Numbered from the stretch's first letter, positions 20,843-34,451 are shown. The stretch is DNA of 64,000 bases from Xenoacremonium recifei (GCA_012184525.1 WOFQ01000015.1:558001-622000); one strand, 5' to 3'. Numbers and translations are program-made. The notes: generated from the sequence alone by a model not told the origin.

Positions 20843-21815
20843 TCTGAGAAAAGTGGAACAAATTCAAGATTGTAATGCTGGATGATCTATCATTTGTATA
20901 TCAGATCTTTTCTTGCGACACGTTTAAAAATGAAAATAACCTTCGTTGAGTTCACTTTGATGTCGCCTCATTCTCGACGAGATCGATACCTTCTCAACCC
21001 GCCATTTCGTGTAGAAACATTCAGTACAGCAACATTGAGTCGATCCGAATATGACGACACAACAAACAAGGTTGCCCTTGCCTGGATCCTCAGCTAGCTC
21101 AGCAATTAAGGCGCCGGCGTCAAGACGGGCAGAAGGCTTACGTTAGCCACACGCCGAGAAATGTTTCACCTACAAGCCTACCCTAAACTCCCTCAGTTTT
21201 CTTGAGGCATAAGCCGAAACATGATCTGAAAAACGAGATCTACTTATTTCAATATTTCCTTTTTGCCTGAGTGCCCGTCGGAGCTTTCTGTGCCGGAGGG
21301 TGTATGGATGCGCCTTTCAATATCTTACTAGAGTGCAGAGTTGTTTTTCTGGGCAGCAAAGTCACGTCCCAAACTAGCGCCTGATATTCGGTATGCCCGA
21401 ATCATCGACACAGCTTGGCCCCCAATCATGAGCACTTCTTCCCTCAACTTTCAGAAGTGGACGGGTCCGTCTCCTGATCGTCTTACGGATAGTTGCTTTT
21501 TCATGCATGTTCTTAAGCTAAAAGAATGTAGTCCGTCAGCCGGCGGCTTACTTTGCATGGGGATGATTGCTGCGACTGGCCAGCCCTTCACACCGGCTGC
21601 ATGTCAGCGGAGCTATTGTTCAGCCCTTCAACCCCTGCTGATTTCGTCGCACCAATGGAGAGATCGACTGGCTTAGGCTGCTGTGAAGACCAAATGCATT
21701 GCTGACCAACGTTTTAGCACGGGTTTGTTATAAAAAGTGCCGCCCCCTCAGCTAGATACTCAAAGAGAGCCTGCTCTACTGTTCAATCCTCATACACCGT
21801 AGAAACATAGCAATC
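20843..21815. other. Spacer before the STAND gene
   Basis: 973 bp. Holds the 3' flank of the flavocytochrome and the STAND promoter. A short VALAWIL reading at about 21073 resembles aldo-keto reductases but is not supported by flanking sequence. No gene called. Confidence 0.5.
21729..21736 (+). promoter_or_regulatory. TATA box of the STAND gene
   Basis: TATAAAAA, 87 bp upstream of ATG 21816, followed by a CT/CA-rich leader. Confidence 0.5.
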
Positions 21816-24800
21816 ATGGCCATCGCTCCAGCTCTTCCGCCTGAGATCAAGGATGATCGGCGCGATGTGGCTGATCTCTGGAAGGATGCACTGAAAAGCT
21901 ACAAAGGCATCGTCGGCTTTGACCTGGAACGAAAGTTCGACAGCGTTCAGGACATGCTCGATCAAGGAACCAAAGAAATGAACAACTTTCACCGCTTTCG
22001 CCATAATGATAAAAAGGTGGACAAACTCAGAAGCCTATTTGCGGCAAACCTGGATTACATCGACAAGGGAGCACAACAGTTGGTGGCAGCAGCTGTGCCT
22101 GCATTCCCCCCTGCCGCTGCCATCGGGACTGCAATAACGTATATGCTGAGTGTAAGCCTCGTTCTTGGTATCGATGCCGAAGATGCTAATATTCTTAGGC
22201 ATGTCGACAAGTCTCAGCAGACTATGACATCGTCGTGGTCTTTTTCGAAGACATGAATAGTTTCCTTCAGCGCATTGTTATTTTGGAGACGAGACTGCCT
22301 AAATACAAAGCTTACCAGAACTGCCTGATGGACGTGTTCACGTCGTTTTTGACTATGTGCGGCTTTGCACATAAGTATATCGAACTGGGGCGATTCAGTA
22401 GGTTTACGACATCAGCAGGCTGACCAGCGGCTAATGTTAATATTCATAGAGAAATGGATCTCCAATCTGATGCAGGGCGAGGACAGTGACCTTGGGGGCG
22501 CTCGTAAGAACATGGATAAGAAATTGGCTTTGCTGCAGCAAGCAACGGAGTTCGCGATTCTTGGCAACACAGAGGAGCTGCAGCGAATGAGCCAAGAACT
22601 ACAGGTTAACCAAGACAAACACACCGCCATGCTCGAAGAACAGAGAGAGGTCATGGCTTCCATCCAGCAAACCACGGAGGGCATTCGCACTGATATGGCC
22701 CTGCTCTTGAAGGCCTTTAATGAGCAGAAGAAGGAACGTACGAAAGAGCAGAAGGGTAAGCCAGTACAAGAACAAGGAAAACCTGCGTCAGCAAAGCGCA
22801 TCCGCAATAGCTTGCCGGAAGTTGAGGATGAAGGTCACGAATACCATGTTTTGAAGGAAACCATGGTAAAAGATACTTGCACCTGGGTCTTCTCAGAGCC
22901 TCAGTGGCACGAGTGGCTTAACTCCTCCGATGAAAACCGCCCTTTGCTCGCTGTCACTGGCAGCCCGGGAATGGGCAAGAGTCACATTGGGGCCACTATT
23001 TACGACACCTTGGCAGCAAAGGCTCAGGAAGACCCTTCGAAACAGACCTGCGCTGCTCATTTCTATTTCCGCGAGCAGCACCAGACCCTGTCCTCTTTCT
23101 TATATGCCATCTGCAATGTTATCGTTCAGGTCGTTGAGCAGAGCGCTCCCCTCTGTGAATTGATCAATACGGAATACCAGAGAGACGAAAACGAAGTCGA
23201 CGTATGGGTTTGGCAAGACTTGGCTCGGGATCTTCTCGCACCGGCTTTTCACAAGGACTCGAAGAATTCCCTCTTCCTGGTTCTCGATGGTATTGATGAG
23301 CTCGATGATCTAGCGTCCTTTCACGAGTTTCTCGACATGATTCACGATCAGAATCTCAGGATCTCAGTTGCCGTCACATCACGTCCAGAAATTGTGGCTC
23401 ACATGGCCTCTCTGACCAATATCGAGATCACGAAGGAAAAGCAAATGCCAGATATGAAAGCATTCGTCTGGAATAGGCTGAACACTATGGGTGCCTTGAA
23501 AGGTTTCAGTAGATATGTGAAACAGAGAATCGCTGATAAAGTGGAGGAGGCAGCGCCAAGTAAGTAAAAAGATCTGGTCCTGGCATGCTGTACTGATTTC
23601 TTCAGATTTGCTTTACGCCGAGCACATGCTTTTGCGGTTCAACATTCTGGGCCGGGAGGGCGCCGCGCTTCAGGGTCTGGATCGTACTCTCCCGCCAGAC
23701 CTCAATGGCTTTTATGAGGCAATGCTGGCAGAATGTCATCGGAGGATACCAACGGACTACCAAGTCCTTGGCAAAGCTCTCTTGCACTGGACTGCCTTCT
23801 CTTATCGTCCACTTGTGCTGAACGAGATTACGTCCTTGATGAGGCATCTGTCAAACAACGCAGACTTTGATTCGGAGGATGTTCTGGAACCTTTCTCCAA
23901 GTTTGTGCGAGTGGGAGATCCAGGCACTGACGCGGAGATGCGGGCGCAAATTCAGTCCGAGGGTGGGTATGGCACTGCTGTGAAGGATCTGGATAAGTCG
24001 CAAGATGCGTCAAGCCCCGACAAGATCTATAATGACGGCATCTTGCCAGTCAAATTCCTCGAACGATCCATGAGGTCCTTTTTCCGCGAACCCACGCATG
24101 AGACCTCTGATCTGAGGCTGAGTTTGTCGGCGGCTCACCGACAGATGTTCCTCGTTTGCGCGAAGCTGGCGCGTCCGGTGCCGAAAGACGACACTATGAA
24201 CCTAGATTGGGGTCTGAGGCGATATGCGACCGAGTTTTTGGTACACCACTGGCGTCAGATCGATCCCGAAAAACACTCCACGGATGAAAACGTAGAGGTA
24301 ATGAAATCTTTGCATAGCATGTTGACGAACAAGCACGAATACGCCCAAATGCTGGAGTGGAATGGACCAGAGTACATGACGAAGTTCTCATACGAAACCT
24401 TTGACCGACTTATCTTATGGGCAAATCGTCTGAAAGAAGGTAGTGCTCTTCGGGCAGCACTTGACGATGAAGAGCTAAGTTGGTGGACGAGCCTTGAGGT
24501 CACTCCCCATAAGGCCCTTTTGGAGCTCGCTCGAGCTCACGTACAACGATTCTATCAGAGGGTGGAAGTAGCTGGTATTACGACGTCTTTCAAAGCAGTT
24601 CAGGAGGCGTTTGAAGTGGTAAGCCGATGATTCTATTTCCTTAATATTCTTATTAACGCTTTGCTTAGGGTCAACTCGGACGCCTTCTGGAAGATAAAGC
24701 TTCAAAGAACTTTCCAGACGTCTTTGATGTCAATGAAGGATTCAAAACTGTAGCAGCGCTCGGCGTCGCCGGCGTATTTGATGATATCGAGATGACGGCT

Positions 24801-26438
24801 AATGCATACTTCGCCGTTGCGTCAATTCTCCTGCAGAATAAGTACGCCGAGCCCGCAGAGGCAATGGCTAAGAAGGCATTGGAGCTTTGCGATGACGCCA
24901 TCCTCAAGACTCGAATCCTTGAATTGCTAGCGCGACTTGCTATGAAGAAGAAGGAATTTGAAACGGCAAACGATTTCATTTGCCAGGCCTCCGAGTTGCA
25001 GTCTTCTACTCCCTTAGGACTGAAGAGAGCCGTCATCGTGACAAAGGCGAGAGTTCAAGTCAAACGAGGACAAAAAGAGGAGGCTGCCAACTTATACGCC
25101 GAGGCGAGAGTCATCGACCACTCAAGCTTGACAACCGGAAATGTTCTTCAAGAAGAACTGCGAATATTCATCAAGAGCAAAGACTGGCCAGGATACGTCG
25201 AGCTGCTAAAGAAATGGTCATCACTTGAGCGCTTGACCTGGATGGCGTGGCGACATGATGATGTGGGCGCAGAGCGGCATGAAGAAATCCGGGATGTTGC
25301 TGTCAAAACAGGTGAATCTGACTTCTTCATCAAGTTCTACCGCGAAGCAATCACATATCTTGATAACGTCAACGCTGGAGCGCCAATTCGTTGCGCACTG
25401 TCACAGTTGTACTTGGAAGTTACTGAAGATCTTGAAGAAGCCCGCAAGGCACTGAGCGAGGTGCTCGATAGCAACTCGACTGGATGGGAATATCCTATTA
25501 CCGAAGACCTCCCCGAGTACGTGCTTGAGGAGGCCATCAATCGCCAGTCCGATATTCTCTCCCGCCTTTTCAGGCTTTCCAAGGATCCAGCTGTCAAACA
25601 ACAAATCTTGGAAGAGGCGGCAGGAATGCTATCAAGACCGCTGGCGTTGGACATTCCCCTTGGATCAGCCACTTATCTATCTGACCATCGCCTCATGCTC
25701 GCCCAGATGTATCTGAAACTCGGACCGGTTGGAGAGTTCCAGAAGCTTATGCAAGAAGTGATTGACGTATCGATTGAAAAGTTAAGCGACAAGGTCGGAT
25801 GGAACGATACGCTCAATTTGGTTTCATTGGCCTCCGCTCTTCACATTCTTTCTGAATTGATAGCTAGTGACGAGCTGGAGCGAGTGGCGCTCATACTCTT
25901 CTCAGCCCGATTCTCGCGATTGAGCTCTGAACAGCGGGAGGATGATGGCGAGTCAGAGGGAAGTGAGTCTGGGTCTGATGACGAAGATGAAGAAGATGAA
26001 TCAAGCGACGAATCGGAGGATGGAAGTGACGGCTCGACAGAAGAAAGTGACGACGACGAGCCGCCAACTGACGAGGGAGATCTTGATAGTCCTGGAAGCG
26101 TGGAAGTTTTCTGCATGGGAGGCACCCATCCAGCCACGACCTACTGTTGGTGGGGAGGCCATGAGTTATATCAATGCGTCACTTGTTTCGCGGGAGTCTT
26201 TTGTGAGTCGTGCTACGAGGCCCGACTTGCCCATGATTCTGGAGAGAAGGCTTTGGAGGGCCGGAGGTACTGCGGAAAAGATCACGAGTATATCAGAGGG
26301 CCTATAGAGGGATGGCAGGGTGTGAAGGACGGAAAAGTGATGGTGGAAGGAGACGAGCCTATTGCTTTTGACGAGTTGCTGCGAAAGATTCGGGATGAGA
26401 TGTGCAAAGAGGCTTGGGAGTCTTTCTGGGAAGGCTGA
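21816..26438 (+). CDS. STAND NTPase: Goodbye-like domain, P-loop NTPase, TPR-like repeats, zinc C-terminus
   Basis: 1475 residues. Exons 21816-22151, 22199-22397, 22450-23559, 23606-24618, 24669-26438. Residues 1-170 (VADLWKDALKSYKGIVGFDL) fit the fungal Goodbye-like N-terminal domain. A lysine/glutamine-rich helical linker (about 200-290) follows. Walker A is GSPGMGKSH near 348 and Walker B SLFLVLDGIDELDD near 453, with SRPE as sensor-like motif. From about 890 the helices (EPAEAMAKKALELCDDAILK, FETANDFICQASEL) resemble TPRs. Residues about 1306-1360 are nearly all Asp, Glu and Ser. The end is a Cys/His-rich, ZZ-like zinc region (CVTCFAGVFCESCYEARLAH). Fungal STANDs act in nonself recognition and programmed death; here that is inference. 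Confidence 0.87.
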
Positions 26439-27642
26439 CGCGTCCTAGTAAACATTCCCCTCTACTCGAGTTGAAGATTGCTCTCGCGTTTGGATAGTCG
26501 CTCGAGGCCTTGTCTCATCTGTCCATAGGTACTGTGAGAGCTTACTAGTGAATGATTCAAATTGAAGACAAATATTTGTCATCAAGGTTTTGTTTTTGTT
26601 TTCACAAACGCTGGTCTAAGATCATGTGAGCTTACGACTCCTAATCACATGATCTCAAATTTGACCAGGTTCACCTTCACTCAGCTTTGGGTCTTTAGTT
26701 CGGGCCGTCGTCTTGAGCATAGCCACGTGTGCACTCTGCGGGATTAATTCGTCTAAAAAAAATTGTGCCTTGCAGCATAACACCACCGAAGTCCCCGTAC
26801 CTGATCGAATTGGCGTAGCTTATGCAGCCCTGTCGAATGAATCTTACCTATTCAAGCCAGGCCGCTGACATTTTAATCAACCTGACACTCGTCTGCAAGG
26901 TCCAGACTCTAACCGGTCTGCCAGCGAGCCATCGGCCAGGCACTAGGACACGTTGAGACGAAAAGCACTTTACCTGGCAATCTAACCCCGACGAATAGGA
27001 TTTGAGGTTTCGGGTTCCGGCCGGTCTTCGTCTGAGTGAATTTCATCCCTACCACAAGGATCGGGACCCAAGACACGTTTTCTCTTGTGAATCGCAGGGT
27101 CTGGTGAGATGGCGTTAGGTACCTAGATTGCTCTTAGCCTGTTCGGGGAGGTTATGGCTGGAATATGGCGACAACGCCAGACCCGAGACGGGAGTCGCGC
27201 CACGTTGACAGGGGCGTTTCATTACCACTGTTGCGTTGGCAGCTGAGTCGATGTCCCTCGCTGGCAGTAGCCGCGCGCCATGCACCTGTCAATAGATGCA
27301 GCCTGCGCAGGTCTTGGCCGACTTGTCCATTGCCTAAGCTCCAATTGATGGCCCTGTCAGCGAAGGAGCCCGGTAATTCCGCAGTTATATAGTTCACTAT
27401 GGAGGAGCGGCAACGTTTCAACGAATTTCATGACTAGATTCTTTGTGTTTTTATATATTAAGGGGCCGGTCTTTGCAACGCATTTAAGAGTACATTCCCT
27501 TTGACACTCCTTCTTGAGATTCAGTACTCGTTTCTTGGCTGACAAGCACTCTCTTCATCGTCTCTCCTTTCCTTCTTCGGTCTTCGCTCCTTTGCTGCCA
27601 TTTCTGGCTACACATTCCTTCAAAACAATTGAAACCGTCGCA
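26439..27642. other. 1.2-kb spacer upstream of the secreted-protein gene
   Basis: No supported gene. A TATATA stretch near 27453 lies about 190 bp before the next ATG, and a CT-rich leader (27550-27610) precedes it, both typical of strongly expressed secreted-protein genes. Confidence 0.5.
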
Positions 27643-28486
27643 ATGTTCTCGTCTGCTATCAGCGCCGCCACTCTTTTTGGCCTGCTCGGCCGCTCGTGGG
27701 CAGCTCCTGCGCCCATTCCCCAGCCCGCGTAAGCTGAATAAGTGTAAGACTTACGAAATAATACTAACAAGGCTTAGTGTTGAGCACTCTCTTGTCGAGA
27801 AGCGAAGCTTCAGCTGCAGCACACTTGCCAGCGGCCTCAACTCCGATGATTGCGCTTACATGTCCACCATTGGGATGGCTGGACAGGGACTCAATGCTGT
27901 TTCCAATAACGGCAACATTTGGATTGGCTCCGACGGCCCGAACACTTTCACTTTCACGAATGAGGCGACTTCGCCCAGCGCCGTTTCCGTCATCCTCATC
28001 CTGTGGGATAACCCAGCTGGCGACTACGAATCGAGTTTTATGAACGTACGGACACCTCAGGTCTCATACTCCCTCCCCAATACTGGTGACAGCGTCACCG
28101 TTTCACTGGCCAATGGCGTGTCTGGGGGCTGGGCTGCTCTCAACAACCATGTCACAACCCTCTCGCAGTACGGACAGATCAACAATACCTGGGGAGAGTT
28201 TACTACTGGAGATTATGCCACAGTGGACGTCTCCCGCGAGGTAAATATGGCCGGAAACACTATGAACATTCAAGTCTCAACGGGTTGCGTTTCGAACATG
28301 GACACTTGTGTTTTCGAGTGCTACAGCGGAAACAGCTGTGGCGACTCGGGAACCTATGAGCTAGTTAACTGTGCTGCAGGCAGCCAGACCGGTGCTACTT
28401 ATGGGGAGTACGATGGCAACCCGTCAGGTGGATGTGAGGGTTGGAGCAACGGTGGCCATCTTGACGTTACTCTTGGCCGATACTAA
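27643..28486 (+). CDS. Secreted cysteine-containing protein with KR processing site
   Basis: 264 residues from exons 27643-27728 and 27778-28486. A signal peptide (MFSSAISAATLFGLLGRSWA) is followed by a short propeptide ending in Lys-Arg at 37-38 (SLVEKR), a Kex2-type site. The mature part, about 226 residues, has eight cysteines: two at the start and six in the last third (CVSNMDTCVFEC and beyond). It is rich in Asn, Gly, Ser and Thr (GNIWIGSDGPNTFTFTNEA; NTWGEFTTGDYATVDVSRE). This looks like a compact extracellular beta-rich protein conserved among ascomycetes. I do not recognise an enzyme motif. A role at the host or substrate interface is possible but not shown. Confidence 0.8.
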
Positions 28487-29417
28487 AAAGACAAGTTGTT
28501 GATCAACTTGTGATTTCTATTCTTTATGAAGCTCAGTAGAGGTTAAATATATCAAAATTACACTGTTCAAAAGGTTGCGCTAAGACTAAGTCTGGGTTCA
28601 AAGCTCTGACGTTTAACTTGTGCACACATGGAACTGAGAACGGCTGTCGACAACCCGTTACAGCTATGCAACCAAATTTGATAATTATGGTAAAGTCATG
28701 CCACATCTAACTGAACGTCTTAGCCCAGGTTATCTCTACAGCTTCTAGCCTTTTGTTCAATTTTCCACAACCCTCTCTCTTGTGAATCTGTCCTCGCCAA
28801 CATTATTACCGCCGCTCACCTTCCTGAATCTAACGCTGCTATCACTTAGCCCATCTGTAACAGCCAAATAATCAACTGCAACAGTCTTTGTGAGTGTTCT
28901 GTTTGCACGCTTGCTGACTTAGGAAAAGGTGAAGCAGGTATCTCATCGCGGAGACGTTTGCTCCGGGCCTCGCTGGTCTTGGATTTTACGCCCCGTGTAG
29001 GGGTAGGCGGAGCAACTACCTCCGTCTATGCGTCCTCAATCCTAGGACTTAACAGTCCAAAGAGTAATAATTATCACAGAGTCGAATGATCTAATTTTGG
29101 ATACATGGACTTCATAGTAAATGTCCAGACTACATCAGCCGGATAGTATAAATCTACGTTAACCGCAGTAACGGTACATCCATACATTATAATATCTTAG
29201 CACTCAAATGCTATCCCTATAACAAGACAAATTTGCAAGCTCCGTTCTTTATAATATTCTGCAGACACTAGGCATTTGAAAGTTATGTAAGTAAAGAAGT
29301 TGCAGTGAGATTCAATCCGCTTGTATATAAGTCTTTACGTAAGTCATCATCATCGCTTTATCCCGATCCAAGTAGTATCAATACAATCTTATCCCATCAA
29401 TATCATACACGATGCAC
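28487..29417. other. Convergent spacer
   Basis: 931 bp between two 3' ends. A+T-rich, with no gene, long repeat or RNA gene that I can support. Confidence 0.5.
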
Positions 29418-31260
29418 TTAGGCTGTCTCCTCGTGCAAAGCTCCGGAACCCTCTTCCTTTCTATTTCCGTTCAATACACCATTGCGGCCGTTCTCAGAAC
29501 CTGTGGTTTGGTTCAAGGCTTCCTCATCGCTAGCACCATGAGCAGCTGTCTCAAGGTCGGTACCGGCTTCTTTTCTGATACGGTGCATCTCTTCCGGTGG
29601 TGGCGGAACCCACTTGGAACTCTTCATCGGGCTCACGTGGTCAAGATACATGGTATCAATTTCCTCAAGCGTGCGGCCCTGTCCCTCAATGACGAAGAAG
29701 TAGACCAATAGGCCACCAAGAATGTTGCAGCCTGCAAAAACGTAACCATAACGGAAGTCGATGGACTTGGTGATGAAAGGAGTGAAGAAGGCGAGAAGGA
29801 AGTTCCACAACCAGTTGCTGGCTGTCGAGAGAGCCATTCCCTTAGCACGATATCGCGAAGGGAAAATCTCAGCCATAATGGTCCAGATCATAGGACCCCA
29901 GGTGGTTGCAAATCCGAGAATAAAGAGCGAGGCCATCACAATCATGGCGATACCGGCACTTCGAGTGCTTGTTGGGTCGCTGCGATCCAGTGAGAAGTGA
30001 CCGACGGAGGCGAAGATCAGGAAGCAGATGAACATCCAAATACTGCCGGCAATTAGAGACTTGCGGCGGCCGTAGTGCTCAACAATGTAGAGACCAATAA
30101 AGGTGACCACGAAGTTGATGGTGTTAAGAATGATCTGAGTGATGTAGCTGTCGATGCTGACAGATTTGAAGATGGTCGTTCCGTAGTAGAAGAAATAGTT
30201 GGCGCCAGCTGCTGAGAGTTAGTGAGTGCATAAAAGCCTGATGAAGGGTACATACTGAGTTGCTGGAACATCTGCAGCGAAACACCAATGAAGATACGAT
30301 ATGCCATACGGGGCGCTCTGAACATGTTGACGAATTCCGAGATGGCGTTGCCCTTCACTTTGCTCTCAGCCTGAAGCTTTGACTCGATCTCCTCCATTTG
30401 GGTATGGATGGCCCAGTGGTTTGGAGGAGCGCCGTATACCTTGCAAAGCGTTTCACGAGCACGGTCGACGTGGCCTCGGCGGAAGTCGTAACGAGGCGTT
30501 TCAGGGAAAAACAAGATACCAATTCCCAAAACCAGCGTGAAAACCCAGCCAAGGCCTAGGACGATGCGCCAGGAAGCCGAGCTGTAACGATGGTGCGTGA
30601 TAGTACCATAGTTGAAGCATGCGGCCAAGAAGATACCGAAGGTGATGAAGAGCTGGTATGTGCAAACCATAGCGCCACGAATCCATGGTGGGGAGGTCTC
30701 GGCCTGGTACATTGGCACAAGCAATGACAGGGCACCGACACCAAGACCAGCGACCCAACGGCCCATCATAATTTGGACCCAGTCACGGTCCGAGGAAATC
30801 TGGATAATGAAGCCAATGGCGATAATGAGGTTCCAAAACGAGATGGTGTATTTTCGTCCGATTCTGTCTGCAATGGGCGCAGATACAAGGGCTCCGATGA
30901 GGGTACCGATTGATAGAAGACCGACAATAAGACCGGAACGAACTGTGCTGAAAACACGCTCGCCTTTGTCGTTGGTCTGACCGAACCTGTCAAGGAAATC
31001 GGGCATCTCGAGGAAGCCGGAAATCTGTCCAGTATCATACCCGAACCTGAGTCCAATTAGCCATTCTGCAAATTGCGAAAGAATCGGTTGTCTTACAGAA
31101 TTCCACCCATAGACACAAACATAGCGACTATGAGAGAGCGTCTAGTGATACGAGGCAGAGGCGAGTAGTCTAGCCCCGATGGGGAGTGACGGGCATGTTC
31201 CCCCTTCTCTGAGCGGGGATCATGCTCATCGAATCGCACGGTGAGAAACGATGGAGGCAT
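29418..31260 (-). CDS. MFS sugar transporter (hexose/monosaccharide type)
   Basis: 582-residue plasma-membrane carrier. Exons (descending): 31260-31097, 31046-30256, 30211-29418. Sugar-porter signatures are present: FGYDTGQISGFLEM in helix 1, spanning the first exon junction; ADRIGRKYTISFWN after helix 2; VPMYQAETSPPWIRGAMV at the helix 4-5 loop; FFPETPRYDFRRGHVDRAR after helix 6; and a variant final motif EGQGRTLEEIDTMYLDHV in place of PETKGxxLEE. A long hydrophilic C-terminal tail (about 70 residues, Glu/Asn/Gly-rich) follows, as in some glucose transporters and sensors. It is convergent with the secreted-protein gene. Probable substrate is glucose or another hexose; sensor function cannot be excluded. 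Confidence 0.92.
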
Positions 31261-34200
31261 TGTGGATGAACCGATAAGAGGTTCTTGTGGAGGTGGAGAG
31301 TCAGTATTGAGTCAATGTGGAACAAGCCCAATGAGCTATGTACTCATGATAGGTACAAGTGGTTGGCAGTCTGAGGTCTTAAGTAGTGGTTCATCCCACG
31401 ATCGCTGGCCGGCGCCATCTCGGGTCAGCTTTTGACCATTTCGTCATGAGGATAGCAGAGCTTGACTATTCGGAGCGACTCCGGATGCGCAGCACGGAAG
31501 TTGGTTCGTCGCCGCGGACCCTGGTCAGGTGAGAGGTGTGGTGGGAGTGGCCGATACGCTCATCGAAACACACGTGAACGATCGGCGGCTCTGTCAGATC
31601 CTTGCTGTTGATGGAATCTGGGGATTGGCCTGATGGTGGGAGACGTCAGGATGATCCCGACGATTCCGGCGCGCAACTCAATTGGACGTTCTGGGAAGCC
31701 GAGGTTGGGGCAACTCGGTGGCTTATTAAGTTTTTCGACGTGCCAGAGTTCTCAACGGCTCTCACAACTGTCTTGGCTTTGGAGAAGAGAACTGAGATGA
31801 AATGCGCCTGCATGAAACAAGACATTGTCTTAGAGAAGAGAACCCAGCATCTGCAGGAGACCAGTTCTGCCATGCCCTGTCTTCAGCCGCCTGACACGCT
31901 AAACATCACCGCTGGCGGCTCTGTCACGATCCGCGGCGATCTCCTAAAGCGATGACGTCTTCCGGCCCGCCTCGACCCAAACCGGCTTACAGCATCACGG
32001 CCCAGCCACGCCGCCCAAACGTGGCTCCCGGGCATTCCGCTTGAAGCGTCTCCTGATAGTTATTACCAACGCTCCCTCGTGCTCAATCACGTTAGTTAGT
32101 CCCGAAAGCGGAACGCGCCCGCTACAACGACGACATTTCTCCACGTTGTGAAGAGTTCGGTGTACACGTGGACTGCCCGAGACAGTGGAGATTCGTTGCC
32201 CAATTCAACTGTACGAGAACAGTGGAATGTGCCAATTCCCCGGAAATGTCACGGACCCCGAAGCCTCCGCGAACCCTTCCTTTGCGGAGTCGAAGCTTTG
32301 GAGGTGGGATGATGTTGCTCCGCAAAGAAATTTTCCGAAGCAAAGAGCATGCCTGGATGGGCTGGTAGGAGAGCAGATTGTAGAAAACCCATTAAGAATC
32401 TGATGACAACAGAAAGGAACCACTAATTGCATACCCTAAGCCCTAACCTTCTACACGCTCTCCCATAATTGAATGGGTCTTTGAGATGTCTTTCCATGGC
32501 CCAAGGTAAAGTCATGGCCATCTTGAGACTGGTTCATAGCTATAAAGTGCCAGATATCTGAAGTAGGCTCGGAAAATGCTTTGCACACTCGATTCGCTGA
32601 ACTCATTGGCAACTCATGAGCAAATTCCGCCCGTCCCGAAACAAAGTATTTGGAAGAGCGTTCATCGTCACACTCATGGTCACATGAGGGTCATCGTCTG
32701 TTTGAACAACTTCGGCCCGATATGATGCAGACCCGTGGATACTCGTGTGCGGCTGTGTTTGAGAAACTCGGCGGTTTCTCCATATCCAGACCCCATGGGA
32801 CATCTCCACCCGGCTCTACTAAGAGGAACCGATACACACTCACTCCGAGGATTGACTCCCAGCAAGTTGATTCTGATTGTATCATACGTTTGATGGATGA
32901 GCCTCACGGTTCCGAAGTTGCCGATAGGGGTCGTAAGAAAAGAGACTCCGCACCGAATACCACCAAATGAGCCTCCAATGTTTTTTTAAGCGGATATCTG
33001 AAATTTAGATAGCGATAAGAATCGAATCGACGGCTTTCCCCGGACCCGAACTGCAATCAAACGATTGAACGCGTCTGCTCAATAGCCGAGGTCACCACAA
33101 TGGGGAGATCGTCGTCTCCTCAAGGATTTACCGCAGAATGTGGAGGTTGACAAAAGATCCAGACTGGGACGAGCCATCGCAGAAGTGGAGTAAAAGCTTC
33201 CTCGGCTTAAGACATGATATGAGGTTGTCACGATGTTAGAATTGTCGGTGTAGAAGGTGTTCCCGATGCCCAAGCACACAAGCATCGAACCTGTCCCTTG
33301 TAATCCTCATCTCACAGTTTTTCTTTTCGGGGAAGTTGATGCCTTGCCATACCATTCTGAAATTGAGATGGTATTCGTTAATTCTTGTTGATGATTTGAA
33401 GAATTTCTCATCCAGTTGTGCGGGTCCTTAGTATTCGGGCCAGATTGCTGCTTTGTTGTGGACTCCTACGAGACAAGCCTCAGTTTGAACCCTTTGACAT
33501 GCAAGGACTCAGCCTCCCTAAAAACCTCATTAATTGAGGAAATGAACTTTAGTTTAACGGAATACGTGCCTTCACAGGTTAAAGAGAGATAACGGCTACG
33601 TACGCTCATAACACTTGATCGATAAGTGCCTTTGTCGACTTTTTATTCCTCTTCTCCCTACCCTACAGAGATATTTATTCAGTACTGAGACTGATTGCAG
33701 ACTTTCCGGCCACATGTGTAAGTCTTAGCGAAAGCCTGTCTTCAAATTAACTGCTACCCTCTTTCCAATAACCTCAGGGTCTGTGAGATGCGCGTTTTAG
33801 GAGTAAGGCATTTTTGGCAGGCACTAGGAAAGGAGTCAGAGTTATTAAAACCATTTGTGCTCCGAGAGATCACGTGTACTGGCTGTCGCATTCATGATCT
33901 CCTGGGTCCTCTTGAAGCATTCACATCCACTACCAGGGCTGTCTCTAATGCATTATCCTTCACATTAGAGGCGCATACTATGAAACTAAATACTCAACAT
34001 GATACCTCATTTCATTGCATTGACATGTCTAAATTTGCCTCGAAACGCTGGGCGGGCGACGTTTCAGACACAACTTGCTGCAACTAATCTTTCTTCAACA
34101 TGACACCTCGATTTCTTGACAAGAATATCATCATATTTGCTGTACATTGCATCCTGACTATCAAGGTCTATATCCCAAAAAAGCATTGACTATGCACGGC

Positions 34201-34371
34201 GCGCCTAAGATATTCCCATTTATCATTTACCTGTAATCTTTATTGGATGATACAACCTTTATTGGCGGAAGCGTGCTTGATCCGGTACTCCATACCGTGT
34301 TAAGGCGATGCTATTTCCTTCCACTTGGAGAGCGACGAAAGTGTCTCCGGCATACATCTTGGGAGGTACAT

Positions 34372-34409
34372 AATATTGCCATTCTAAGTAAATATTGCCA
34401 TTCTAAGTA
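34372..34409 (+). repeat. Perfect 19-bp tandem duplication
   Basis: aatattgccattctaagta occurs at 34372-34390 and again, without a gap, at 34391-34409. A recent slippage product by appearance. Confidence 0.9.
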
Positions 34410-34432
34410 AAATGCAGGAACGACTATGAACC

Positions 34433-34451
34433 TTTTTTTTTTTTTTTTTTT
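34433..34451 (+). repeat. Poly-T tract of 19 bases
   Basis: An uninterrupted run of T. It could be the poly-A tail of an inverted retroposed copy or simple slippage. No coding remnant is visible on the adjacent side. Confidence 0.85.

Noticed and set aside
21071..21091. VALAWIL reading that resembles an aldo-keto reductase motif
   Set aside because: The frame stops at once and the flanks do not match the family. Probably chance.
31602..31955. 117-codon plus-strand open frame in the gene-poor region
   Set aside because: No recognisable domain. It contains repeated LEKRT text but no signal peptide, conserved block or splice support.
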